Shown piece after piece: positions 1-10,295 of a DNA stretch of 64,000 nucleotides. Both the position numbers and the translations under genes were made by a program. The stretch lies in contig JAFCMP010000198.1 of assembly GCA_017506865.1 (NCBI GenBank), positions 1 to 64,000 of the forward strand, written 5' to 3'. How positions within the stretch are numbered: the first letter of the stretch is position 1; the number at the start of each line of letters is the position of its first letter. Source of the DNA: Tribonema minus (taxonomy: Eukaryota > Sar > Xanthophyceae > Tribonematales > Tribonemataceae). The notes under the pieces were generated by a model that had not been told where the DNA came from, ran no database searches, and saw only the letters and a program-made list of their open reading frames with translations.

Positions 1-310
1 TTACATTGACGCTGGGGGGGAGAACTCGAACAGCAGCGGCACTGACAAGCGGGTTCAGCAAGTAGGATATACTGAATACTTCTCATTAATTTTCAAATAT
101 TTTTAATGAAGTAGTCATATGTTCAGACAGCGAACTAGCTCTCAGACCAGCATGCTCATGGAGTGCATAGGGCACCTGAGAGTGTGGGCTCGTTCACCAA
201 TCTGTGATTCAAGCCGTAGGCAAAAATTGAGGCGCTGGTGGAAACAGTACCTCTGCAAGGCAGGACCATTCATAAGGAAGGTGACCCACTGACGGTAGCA
301 CTGACGCAGG

Positions 311-1315
311 TTGAGAAGCGCAATGTGGCAGCTCTTTGGCACCGCTACCCAGAGGGGTTCTTGCAGGCGCGCAGCGCACTTAAGCGTATGCGCGAGGAAG
401 ATGTCTGGCTGGTTAACCAGAGATCCGAAGTCCGGGCAGATGAGGAGCCCCACACCGGTGAGATGTTTTGGTGTGTTGGAGCGTGATGAAAAACGCATTG
501 CCCGTGTAGGGGTGGTGGTCAAGCATGATGACAAAACGTTTGCGACGCGGCTGCAGCGTGACTATGCGCGCGGAGATGATGAGCCCGCGCAATGGGAAGT
601 TGAGTTGGTGGGGGGTATAGAGCCAAACTATGTGAGGTGGAGGCCGTCTGGGTATGAGTTGGCCATTCTACACCCAGTGAATCCGAAGGGTGCAGGTGTG
701 AATAGGGAAGGACGACCGGACCAAGCCGTGATTGTGCAGGTTGCGCCGGCCTGGTGCCAGCCGTTGGGCCGTTTCCCTAGAGCTCATGCCATCACTGACC
801 ACATTGTTGTACGGACACTGGTGAACCCTACAGCGATGCAGGTCGCGGCGCACACTCTGACTCCTTGCATTCTCCCACAGGGTACCCCTATGAGGGCCAA
901 AATAGGCAGGGCATGGCGCACATGTGTCATGGTGCAGGATTTTGTGGGCACTGACACTCATGTGCTTGACAGGAATGTGTTTGACCCCTTGTTGCTTGTG
1001 CGGGGCGATGACACGGGAGAAGACTTTTATTTGCCTGCGTCGTGCACCAGATTGCAAGTTGCTAGACCCTACTGGGTGCAGCCGTTGGCCCCTGCGGAGC
1101 CGCTGGCTGACGCTGCCAACTGGGCGCGCGTAGAGGGCCCATTGGCTGCTGACTGCCTTGATCCTGACAAGGGCCCTGTACTGACAGTGCCTCCCTCGGT
1201 GCCAATCGCAGGCCTTGAGTTCACTATGCCAAGAGATGCCATAACTGACCGCTGTGTAGACCGCACTCTTGCTCAGCTCGTACACCAAATGAGGGTAACC
1301 TCAATGACCCCATAG
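311..1315 (+). CDS. Upstream ORF of the Ty3/gypsy element, function unknown
   Basis: Open frame of about 334 codons upstream of the gag-like region and in the same orientation as the rest of the element. I recognise no domain. The body (from about residue 50) reads like a folded, Trp- and Pro-containing protein without low complexity. It is followed directly by the glutamine-rich tract and then the gag-like frame. It could be the N-terminal part of a long gag precursor or an extra accessory protein. The start codon is uncertain. Treated as part of a fossil element. Confidence 0.45.
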   Translation: MRSAMWQLFGTATQRGSCRRAAHLSVCARKMSGWLTRDPKSGQMRSPTPVRCFGVLERDEKRIARVGVVVKHDDKTFATRLQRDYARGDDEPAQWEVELVGGIEPNYVRWRPSGYELAILHPVNPKGAGVNREGRPDQAVIVQVAPAWCQPLGRFPRAHAITDHIVVRTLVNPTAMQVAAHTLTPCILPQGTPMRAKIGRAWRTCVMVQDFVGTDTHVLDRNVFDPLLLVRGDDTGEDFYLPASCTRLQVARPYWVQPLAPAEPLADAANWARVEGPLAADCLDPDKGPVLTVPPSVPIAGLEFTMPRDAITDRCVDRTLAQLVHQMRVTSMTP

Positions 1316-1365
1316 CTGTGAACGAGCTGCATACGTGGCGCGAGCAGGCTCACCAGTTGCAGCTG

Positions 1366-1700
1366 CAGCAACAGGTTTGCCGCTGCAGCAGCACCAGCAG
1401 CAGCCGCAGCAGCACCGCAGCAGCAGCAACAGCAGCAGCCGCAGCAGCAGCAGCAGCATCAGCAGCAGCCGCCGCCGCCGCAGCAGCAGCAGCAGGCTGA
1501 GCCTCAGGGTCAATGGCAGTTGTCAGAGCGGTGGCAACGACACCGGCAGCAGCAGACGGAGGACGCACAGCCGCCGCCGCAGCAGCAGCAGCAGCAGCAG
1601 CTGGCGCCATCGCCGCCGCCGCTGCAGCAGCTGCCAGTGGCGCCGTCGCCGCCGCAGCAGCAGCAGCAGCAACCCGCCGCCGCCGCCTCCTCCGCCGCAG
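1366..1700 (+). repeat. CAG/CCG trinucleotide-rich tract in the Ty3 element
   Basis: Two blocks dominated by CAG and CCG triplets, about 1366-1500 and 1560-1700. Depending on frame they would encode polyglutamine with proline, poly-alanine or poly-serine. They lie between the upstream ORF and the gag-like ORF. Such tracts expand and contract easily, so frame across this stretch cannot be trusted. Confidence 0.85.
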
Positions 1701-1863
1701 CAGCTGACGGAGGATGACGACCCGCAAGTGATCACCAGGCAAGAGGCAGCCAGCAACGCACGGCTGCCTTGCGCGCGATGGCTCCTCGGGCGCTCAAAGG
1801 TGTGTCACATGAAACGCTCTATTTTTTGGATGACCCCCCGGAGGCAGGTTTAGAGTACCGAGG

Positions 1864-3060
1864 GTGGACAACAAGGCCATCAGCCATGAGGTCATTACGT
1901 GCATGATGCAGGAGTGGTTGGACTCGCTTGCAGCGCGTGTGTCGTTTGAAGGGGTGCAGTCGATCCCCGATCCCAACTCGGACCTGCGCACTTGTCCGTC
2001 ATATGTTGCTTTGATGCTGCAATACTGCTTGTCCGCCGAGCTGCGTAGGAGCATTAAGGCGTTCCTGCACGAACATAGGGGCGCTAATGGCGACCTGTCA
2101 GGCAGGCAAATCAGTGCGTTGCATGCTCACCTCGACCGCGAGTATAGTGAGTCAATGCAGCGTAGCAAGGCAGACACAAGGTTGGAGCAGCTGCGCCTGG
2201 AGCCGGGAGTGAGCATCCAGGTATTTTTATTGGACTTTGAGAAAGTGCTGCGATACACATTGCACGGATTGGAGTTGGGAGAGAAGGTGTTCAGAGACAG
2301 GTTTGTCAGAAGGCTCATTGACACTCTGGCAAGATCCAAAGATGTGAAGGCCCGAGTTGAAAAGTTCTTGGAGGCACTGGTAGAGTTCAGGGTGGTGCTC
2401 GAGCGCCAAGGGACGGATCAAGTGGACATGGCGTCGGTAAGGCTGAAACTGCAGCAGGCAGAGAGTGTAGTGGCTGCGACGAAGAGCATGTCAGTGCGCG
2501 CATACTTGGCGGCAGAGGTGAGTAAGAAGTCTGAGAAGCGGGGGGGCTCGACATATGCATTTAGTGGTGGCGGGTCAGAATCTGAGTCGGAAAACTCTGA
2601 GGGCGGCGCTTCTGGGGCTGACGTTCTTGCCACGCAGGGCGGCAGCGGCGCTGTGCCTAACACCCGGGCTACTGACACTAACGCTGAAACTCCGTGGAAT
2701 GCAGCGCTGGACAGGTTCAGCTCCCATCTTCAACAGCATGCCAGTGACATGAACCAGCGTTTTGACTCACTTATCCGCGCAATGAGTCAACGTCACGGTG
2801 CTCCTCTGCAAACCGCTCCTCACAGGCAGCTATACTACCCTGCTGGCAACCGCCAGGGCCCGCCCAATTACGGCAGGCAGGGCTGGGGCGCCGCGCCCAA
2901 CATCGGGGGCAACATCAACTCCAGGCCAAACGGGGGTTTGATCTCCAACACCGGGGGGGGGCTCGTGTCGCTAACAACTTCCCCCTTGATCCCTCCAGTC
3001 TCTCCCCTGAGTTGGTGCAGGCTGTGCTGGCAATTGTACACGGCGAGAGGCCAGCAGTAG
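1864..3060 (+). CDS. gag: Gag-like protein of the Ty3/gypsy element
   Basis: About 398 codons. The central part (roughly residues 60-230) is alpha-helical with a retrotransposon-gag-like pattern of Leu, Phe and Arg, followed by an acidic Ser/Glu patch and a Gly/Asn/Gln-rich C-terminus. I see no clear CCHC zinc knuckle. The frame overlaps the start of the pol frame by roughly 50 bases, which fits the programmed frameshifting that Ty3/gypsy elements commonly use. The assignment rests on position and general character more than on a diagnostic motif. Confidence 0.65.
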   Translation: MDNKAISHEVITCMMQEWLDSLAARVSFEGVQSIPDPNSDLRTCPSYVALMLQYCLSAELRRSIKAFLHEHRGANGDLSGRQISALHAHLDREYSESMQRSKADTRLEQLRLEPGVSIQVFLLDFEKVLRYTLHGLELGEKVFRDRFVRRLIDTLARSKDVKARVEKFLEALVEFRVVLERQGTDQVDMASVRLKLQQAESVVAATKSMSVRAYLAAEVSKKSEKRGGSTYAFSGGGSESESENSEGGASGADVLATQGGSGAVPNTRATDTNAETPWNAALDRFSSHLQQHASDMNQRFDSLIRAMSQRHGAPLQTAPHRQLYYPAGNRQGPPNYGRQGWGAAPNIGGNINSRPNGGLISNTGGGLVSLTTSPLIPPVSPLSWCRLCWQLYTARGQQ

Positions 3061-6000
3061 GCCCCACTGCGCCCACGTGGTCCACTGTGTTAGGCGTGGG
3101 GGCGGACAACGAGGCAGAGTACTTCTTCTCGGCGCGCACCTACTTCGCGTGGGATCCCTCGGCAGGCCCGGTGTGTCTGAGCTGCGACCCCGACAAGTTC
3201 GCTGAGTGCTGCTGCTTCGTGGCAGATGATGAGGTAGCAGAGGTGAGTAGTCTGGTCTGCGTGGCAGGTGCTGATGCTGGTGGCCAAATTGGCAGGATGG
3301 CCCCAGTGGTGCTCATGGTAGAGGCGCAGATTCACAATGTCATGCCTGCAGTGGTTTATCTGGATTCGTGCGCAGGCTGCGATGTGATGCAGTTCAGGGC
3401 ATACTGCCTTCTGTTGCGTAAGCTGAGAGACAGGGCAGAGACGGCGCAGCAGGCAGTGCGTTTGGAGCAATCCCAGCGCCAGCCCACATTTAAGGCGATT
3501 CGTGGGGTTGGCAGGCACCTGGTAGCAGTGATGTTTATGGTGACTGTGCAGGTGGAGATTGCGGGCGTCTCAGCTCAAGTTGACTTTCATGTGAGCAACC
3601 AAATCGACCCTCAGTTCCTGCTCAGCTACAGCACCATTGCGCGTATGCGGTTGGACATGCTCACGAGTCGCTCGCCTGCCATGGTACAGCATCCTGACTT
3701 CCCTAACAAAGCAGTCAAGTCGCTGACCCCTGATGAGGTAGCAGCCAAGCGTGACCAATGGCGTAGCGCGCGCAATGCTGGCAACCAACAGGGAGTACAG
3801 TCGGCCGAAGTTGCAGTTGACCTAGGCTCGGTGTTGAAGTTTGAGTATGGGTCGCTGCCCGCGGAGCTGTTGGAGGAGCGTGCGGAGAATGGTGAGCCTG
3901 GCCCGAAGTTTGTGTTGAGCAAGGGCACGCAGCGAATGCAACCACCTATTGACCTTGACAGTGTTGATGATGAGAGGGTAATCAGGGTGGATGATCTGCC
4001 GAAAGCGGGATGGGAGGTAGACGTGCAGCACAGACACTGGCACAACGGTGAGTTGAGTGAGGTAATGTCGGTCAGCTCAGAGTCGATTGACAGTGCCTCA
4101 GAGGACGGAGAGCCGGCTGACAGGTATGTGGAGGAGACAGACTGGACAAAGATGTCAGGTGAAGATTCAGCAGACGACAGTGACATGGAGCTCGATGCTG
4201 CGCGCACTCAGTCTTGTGATGAGACAGTTGAAGTTGAAGTTGACGTGGCGCTTGCTGAGCTTGATGCAGATAGGCGCTCAGGGTGCTACGACAAAAAGGG
4301 GGGGTCAACTTGGGCAGTGCAGGATTGCCACCCAGACAGGTGGGCAGCAATTTCACCAGTGGAGCGCGGTGAGTACCCAAACGTTGAGCACATGACCGTG
4401 TCAAGCCTCACAGTGGTAGACTTGGGGGCGGGCATTGGCAGCTCCGTGAAAGGTGCGATTATGGGAGGGGCGCAGGTAGCATTGGCAGTGGAGATAGATG
4501 ATACATATGCTGCCATCTTTCGCGCATCTCACCCCAACGTGCCCTTGCTGGTGGCAGACTACACATCTAATAAGGTGTGGGACAGGATTATGGAGATAGA
4601 CCCTGACCTAGTAACTGCCAGCACCCGTTGTGAAGGCGCCAGCAGACAGCGCTTCAAGCCAGCTGGGGAGATCAGAGTTGATGCAGAAGCAAATCAGGTA
4701 ACCCCAAAGTTGGTGGACAAAGCCATTCAGCGAGGCGTGAAATGCCTGATGATTGAGAATGTGCCAGAGATCAGCGAGACAATCAGCGGGCAGTTGGCGA
4801 TTGAGCATGCGCACCAGGCAGGATACCATGTGTTGTCATTTGAGCTCTCAGGTGCAGACCTAGGGTTCCCTAACCTGCGCAATCGCGTGTTCTTTCTCAT
4901 CACCAGGGGAGACCAAACTGTTGTAGACACCTTGCGTACAGTGGCAGGCAGGATTGAGGAGGCCAAGTATGGCGGTCACAAGCAGGAGAGAGTGCAGATT
5001 AACCCTGGTGAAATGTGGGGCGTGTCTAACCCTGTGTATGTGCTGCCGCCGCGCAATGCCACAGCTCGCTGGACACATGACGCCAAGCGCAGTGCTCCCA
5101 CTCTCATTTCACGCCACTTCCATGTGTTTCGCCAGCCTGCAGACGACCACATGCGTCGAGGTGACATTGAGTTCTCGCTCTCACAGCGGTATGTCCCCTC
5201 GCAGGCTGACGTGATGCGAGCCAACGGCTTGTGGTGGATCAAGGTGCCGCCGGGGGTCAGTCAGACTGCCCTGGCAAAAGGTTGTGGCCAGATCGTGCTG
5301 GCACCAGTCATGTCATTTATTGTGCGCATCTTGCGCACTGAGCCTGTGTTGTTTGACACGCAGCATCGCCTGCACCCAGCGGCGTCGCGTCTCATTGAGG
5401 ATGGCATTTTTGTGCAGACACTTGGCCCGTATGCACTGCCTGAGGATCACCGTCAGGGCGGCACTCTCGTGGGGCCTGTACTCATTGCCTCCTCTCTGCC
5501 TAGCACGCCATTTTTGCGCAAGCTACGGCACATGCAGGGCTCGGTCAAGAGCGCTGGCAACAACAACCGCGAGCCAGGACCACAGCCGACCTCTACCTCA
5601 ACTTCAACTTCAAGCACCAGCACCACGGCAAGAAGCACCGACGCGGACAGCGGTGAAGACGCAAGCAACGGCGACGGCGACGCCAGCGGTGAAGACGCTG
5701 AAGGCCATCGCAGCGGCGGGGCGCGCACGCCAGGTAAGATGACAATGTTGGAAGCATACAACCAAGTGATGGATGAGCTTGATGAGCGCTTGGGCAAGAA
5801 TCACATGTCAGAAGACCCAGGCGTAGCCGCTACCGCCAATGCTAAATTGCCAGGGTGGGACGATATTCTGCTAGTTGCTGAGCAAGGCGCATCGGCGCAC
5901 AAGCAAGCTACAGTACGCGTTGCCAAACAATACCCAGTAACTGAACCTACAACAGCAGGAGTTGCAGTGTTGGTGACGTGGACAGGGTGGGTGCCGCCGG

Positions 6001-9000
6001 GCAACTATGTGCTAGAAGGGGTAGTAGACCCAAAGGGGCACTGGGCAGTGCGGCGCCAGCGAGTGTTGGTGGAAGAAGGTAATCAAACCAGCACTATAAA
6101 CATCACTATTGTGAAGCGTACCGGTAAGCTGAAACCGGGTGTTAAAGTGGGGCATCTACACTTGTTGGATGAGCGGATGTGGAAGAAGGAGGTACACCAA
6201 CATGAAGTAGGCATTACACGCAGTTTGCTGAAGCTGTCCGCGGAGTCGTTGAGACAGACTGATACACCTGCGCGTGACAGTAAATTGGCAGCGGTCAAAG
6301 CCAGGATAGCGAGTGTTGAACGCAATGATCGTTTGGCCACAGCCTGCTTCATGGTAGCGATGGGGTGTGTCACGCCTGCGGAAGCACGTGCACAGTCTGA
6401 AGGGGCCATAAATGGAACAGCTGCGGAGAATTTGTTTGCGCAGAGTAGTGCGCATGGTTGGGGGCGCCAAGTTGAAGTTGAGGGGATGAGCACTGCTGAT
6501 GACAGAACAATCCCTGTAGCAGGCACGGTACCGGGGGTACGACCGCCTGCAGAGCCCCCACCAGCGAAAACTTCTTGCACTGCAGTCTCAGAAACTCACG
6601 CTGGAACTAAACAGGAAGCAAAGATTGATGTAGAATCGCAACCTGGTGTTGACACTGGCGCAGGTACAGAACCTGTCAATGAGTGTACGGACGAAGAAGC
6701 AGTGCAGCGAGCGCGGGAGTTGGAGTGGTTTGCCGCGTTCAAAATAGGGGAATTGGATCACCTTACAAACAAGCAGAAAGAAATTTTAACGGATTTGCTG
6801 CGTAGCATGGCTAGGAAAGGTATCTTCTCATTTGATGGCAGGCCCGGAAAGACGTCGTTGGTCCGTCACCATATTGATGTAGGGGATGCTAGACCAGTAC
6901 GTGCAAGATTGCGCAAGTACAGCTTGAAGGAGCTTGAAGTGCTGTGGAAGGAGATAGATTTTTTGATTAAGAAAGGTGTGATTGAACCGTCAAATTCGCC
7001 TTGGAACTCCCCTTTGATGATAATACCCAAGCCGGATGGGGGACTGCGAGTAGTGCAAGACTTGAGGGCGGTTAATCAAGCGGTCAAAGAAAAGGGCAGC
7101 GGCCAGGATGGTTTTCCGTTGCCACGCATTGATGAGGTGCATTCAGCGTTGAGTGGCTCTGAGTGGTTCAGCTCTATGGACGCGGTAGCTGGATTCTGGC
7201 ATGTTGAACTTGATAGAGAATCCAGGCCGCTAACAGCATTTCAGACCAAATGGGGGTGCTACCAATGGAAGGTTGGACCCATGGGGCTCATGAATATGCC
7301 ATCTACTTTTCAGCGTCTGATGCAGTTGGCCATGGGACATGATGCGTTGTGGGTGTATGCATTAGTGTATGTGGACGATATTTTGGTTTTCAGCAAGACT
7401 TTCGAGGAACACATGAAGCATTTGAAGGTAGTGCTGAGCCGCTTGCTCTCAGTTGGTATCAAGCTGAAGCCATCAAAGTGTCATTTCGCAATGAAAGAGG
7501 TCAAGTTTCTGGGCCACATAGTGGATGCGCGAGGTAAACGTGTGGACCCATCAAAAGTGGCAGCCATCGACAAAATACCACTTCCCACTGACCTCCATGA
7601 TGTGCGTTCCTTTTTGTGTATGGCAGCATATTATAGGCAGTACATTTCCAATTTTTCTACAATCACGGAGCCCCTGGTAAACCTCACGCGCAAAGGTGTG
7701 CCGTTTGAGCTTTCTGATGATTGTGTAGCAACTTGGCAGGTTTTGAAGGAGGCGCTAAAAACGTCCCCTGTGCTAGCTCATCCAGACTTGAAAGGGATCC
7801 TTAATGGTACAGTCAAGCTGGTATTGCAAACAGATGCTTCAGACTATGGAGTTGGAGCAGTGCTGACGCAAATTTGTCCTGTCAATGGTGAGCATCCCAT
7901 AGGATATTATAGTAGGACTTTAAAAACTGCCGAGCGCAACTACGGCACCTATGATAGGGAAGCGCTAGCGGCCGTGGAAGGGGTTCACTACTTCAGGCAG
8001 TTTTTGCATAATGGCAACACGTTCACTCTACAAACTGATCACTCTGCGCTAGCGCATCTCATGGGTGGCTCAGAACCGCGAACTAAGCGGCAAGAACGTT
8101 ACATATCAGAACTGCAAGAATACAACATGGATATAGTACATAGGCCTGGTAAAGAGAATGGTAATGCAGATGCTCTCTCTCGTATCAGGGACGGTGCTTA
8201 TGTCATGATGTCTGCAGGTGTTGACCTCTCTGTGAATGCAGCGCAGACCTCGCTGCATGGGGGCGTGCAGAGGCCCACACCTGACACCAAAGAAAGAATT
8301 GCAGTGCCTGTTCTTGCTTTTAGCGACGTTGAGAAGACAGGTGGAGTGCAGTGCTCGAGAGTGCAGGTCAGCATGACAGCGGTGGCGCAATTGTGGCCAG
8401 AGGGCGAAGATGATCACCTAGGAGAACCAACGCTGGACGATGGAGACGAGTTTGACAGTGACGAAGAAACAGGTGGTTCATTAAAGTTTAAGAAGCGGCA
8501 GCGTCCAGTTTTTCAGTCGAGTGACTTAGCGGATTCTTTGGGCAGCGATCCAGTGCTTGGCAAGGTTGTGAAATACCTCCAAGCAAAAGCCAGTAGTAGG
8601 GCTCATGGTCTAACCCCAGTTGAAGTTGAAGAGGCGCGTGCTTTTGAACGTGCAGGTTATTATATGCGCGAAGCTAAGATGTATATTGCTGCAGGGGGAA
8701 GGTCACACAGGGCAGGGACAGACTTGTTGGTTATACCAAAGGCTCTGCGCGAGCGCGTGTTGCTTGAGTGTCATGACGGTGCAATCGGGGGAGGCCACAG
8801 TGGTTTTGCTCGCGCCTATGACAAGGTTAGGCGCAGGTACTTTTGGCCAGGCATGTATGCGGATGTTTTTCATTGGGTGCTTTCTTGCATGGCGTGTCAG
8901 AAGCGCAAGTCAAGGCGTGATGCACGAATTAGGGTACATGGCTTTGGAGATATTGATTTGCAACATGCATTCCAGTTGGTAGGGTTTGATATAGTAGGTC

Positions 9001-10295
9001 CTCTGCCAACATCAGACGATGGCAACCGTTTTATTTTGGTTTTCACGGACTACCTCACTAGGTGGCCGGAGGCCTTTGCAATCCCTGATAAGTCAGCCCA
9101 GACGGTAGCGCGCAGCATCGTTAGTGAAATAGTACCTAGGCATGGGTGCCCGCAGATGTTCCTGTGTGATAATGCGAAAGAATTCAGGGGAGCGTTGATG
9201 AAAGAGCTGACCAGATTGCTGGGCGTTGAGCAACGTTTCACTTCACCCTACCACCCCGCATGCAACGGTCTCACTGAGCGCACCAATGGCTCACTTGTGA
9301 ACATTTTGTCCATGCTTGTAGAAGACAATCAACGCAACTGGGATCGTGTGCTCCCGCAGGCCCTCTTCAATCACCGCGCTTGCACTAACACCACCTATGG
9401 CATGTCACCTTTCCGCATGTTGTACGGTCGCGAGCCGTTGTTGCCGTTTGAGGCTATGCTAGGAGATATACGTGTGTCTAAGTTGTCCAACAGGTGGCGT
9501 ACTGCCGCGGAGCACCTGGAGGCTTCCCATGACGCTATACGGGAGGGCTACCGCCTGGTCCAATCATCGCTTCAAGAGCAGGAGGAGAGGCTGCGCGAAG
9601 AAGCAGCAAAGGAGCAGGGCTATGCGCGGCGCTTCCAACCCGGTGATACAGTACTAGTCCATTAACCGCCTGTGCGCAAAGGTCTAAGCCGTAAGTTGAA
9701 GGCAGATCGGTGGCTGGGCCCTTTTGTAGTAGAGAGGCGTATACCGGGCTTAGACACTTATGTCTTGCGTGCAACGCATCAGGGTCAGGTGATGTTGAAG
9801 TACATCCACTGCAGTAGACTGAAGCTTGTGAAAGAGAGGCATGCAGTGGTGGAAACACCCCCTTTTACAAACGTTCCACAGGAAAAGCGAGTTACCTCCA
9901 CCCGTGACGCAGCTGACAAGCCAGTAACGCCAGCAGCCTCAACGCTGCCACGCACTCCATGCCGCTATGCCAAGGGTGATATTGTGAAGGTGTCTCTGAA
10001 AGCTTGGAATGAGACATCAACTGACAGTTGCGATGGCTATGTGGTGCATGTACAGGCCAATGGTATGGTGGAGTTTATTTGCCCAGTTGACGCTCCCGAA
10101 CCAGATGAGCTGATTGCGCAATTGCAGGATTTTGCCGGACGCTATCGAGGAAGGGCAGCAAGGGGCGACAAGCATTTCACCAATCTCATCTACACGCTCC
10201 ACCATACATCATCTTTCCTTACAGAGCGTGTAGGCACATTCTGGCACCCTCCTGCCGCTGCAGCGCGAGTGCTCACCTTCATCGACGGGAGCTGA
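3012..10295 (+). CDS. pol: Pol polyprotein region: protease, C5-methyltransferase, RT, RNase H, integrase
   Basis: A very long pol region. Near residues 115-120 an LDSCAG sequence is the probable retropepsin active site. Residues about 460-775 form a cytosine methyltransferase, entered separately. Then come an acidic and Ser/Thr-rich stretch and a beta-rich linker of the kind that precedes RT in gypsy elements. RT shows FQRLMQ and the catalytic YVDD near residue 1453. RNase H shows LQTDASDYGVGAVL and ends in a NADALSR box. Integrase shows a zinc-binding segment with CMACQ and the core with FTDYLTRWPEA and FTSPYHPACNGLTERTNGSL. The distal part carries WLGPFVV (GPF/Y-type) plus about 120 residues of unknown tail. 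The whole is much longer than a standard gypsy pol because of the inserted methyltransferase. About one break lies in this region. It is read as a fossil copy. Confidence 0.9.
4400..5340 (+). other. Cytosine-C5 DNA methyltransferase domain inside Ty3/gypsy pol
   Basis: The family methylates cytosine C5 in DNA using S-adenosylmethionine. Visible motifs in order: motif I (SAM binding) VVDLGAGIGSS near residue 468; a motif II-like acidic residue in AVEIDD; the motif IV loop with a Cys at about residue 540; motif VI MIENV with Glu at about 582; motif VIII DLGFPNLRNRVFFL with the two Arg at about 623 and 625; then a variable target-recognition-like stretch; and a motif X-like segment near residues 757-775. 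The order and spacing are those of bacterial Dcm and eukaryotic DNMT catalytic domains. It lies in frame between protease and RT. From memory, DNMT domains captured by LTR retrotransposons have been published in dinoflagellates and a charophyte alga; this would be a further case in a different lineage. Confidence 0.88.

Larger units (their letters stand above)
1..10295 (+). mobile_element. Ty3/gypsy LTR retrotransposon carrying a cytosine methyltransferase
   Basis: Internal region of a Ty3/gypsy (Metaviridae-type) element. Parts in order: an upstream coding region of unknown role (about 0.3-1.3 kb), a glutamine-rich CAG tract (1.37-1.7 kb), gag-like region (1.86-3.06 kb), retropepsin-like protease (about 3.3-3.7 kb), C5-cytosine methyltransferase (4.4-5.34 kb), a beta-rich linker (about 5.9-6.2 kb), reverse transcriptase (6.87-7.65 kb), RNase H (7.8-8.2 kb), integrase zinc-binding and catalytic core (8.7-9.4 kb), and an integrase C-terminal GPF/Y-type segment with an extra tail (to 10.3 kb). 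The order protease, RT, RNase H, integrase is that of Ty3/gypsy and not Copia. It looks nearly whole, with about two or three breaks in its coding frames. The 5' LTR is not in the window and the 3' LTR was not delimited, so age cannot be measured; the long open frames suggest it is not ancient. Confidence 0.9.

Noticed and set aside
13-33. Possible primer-binding site (TGGGGGGGAGAACTCGAAC) for the Ty3 element
   Set aside because: It begins with TGG and resembles the complement of a tRNA 3' end with a T-loop, but the spacing to the T-loop is too short and the LTR end before it is not in the window, so it cannot be confirmed.
1335-1853. Long Q-, S-, R- or A-rich open frames on both strands over the CAG tract
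   Set aside because: Triplet repeats are open in most frames; the frames carry no information beyond the repeat.
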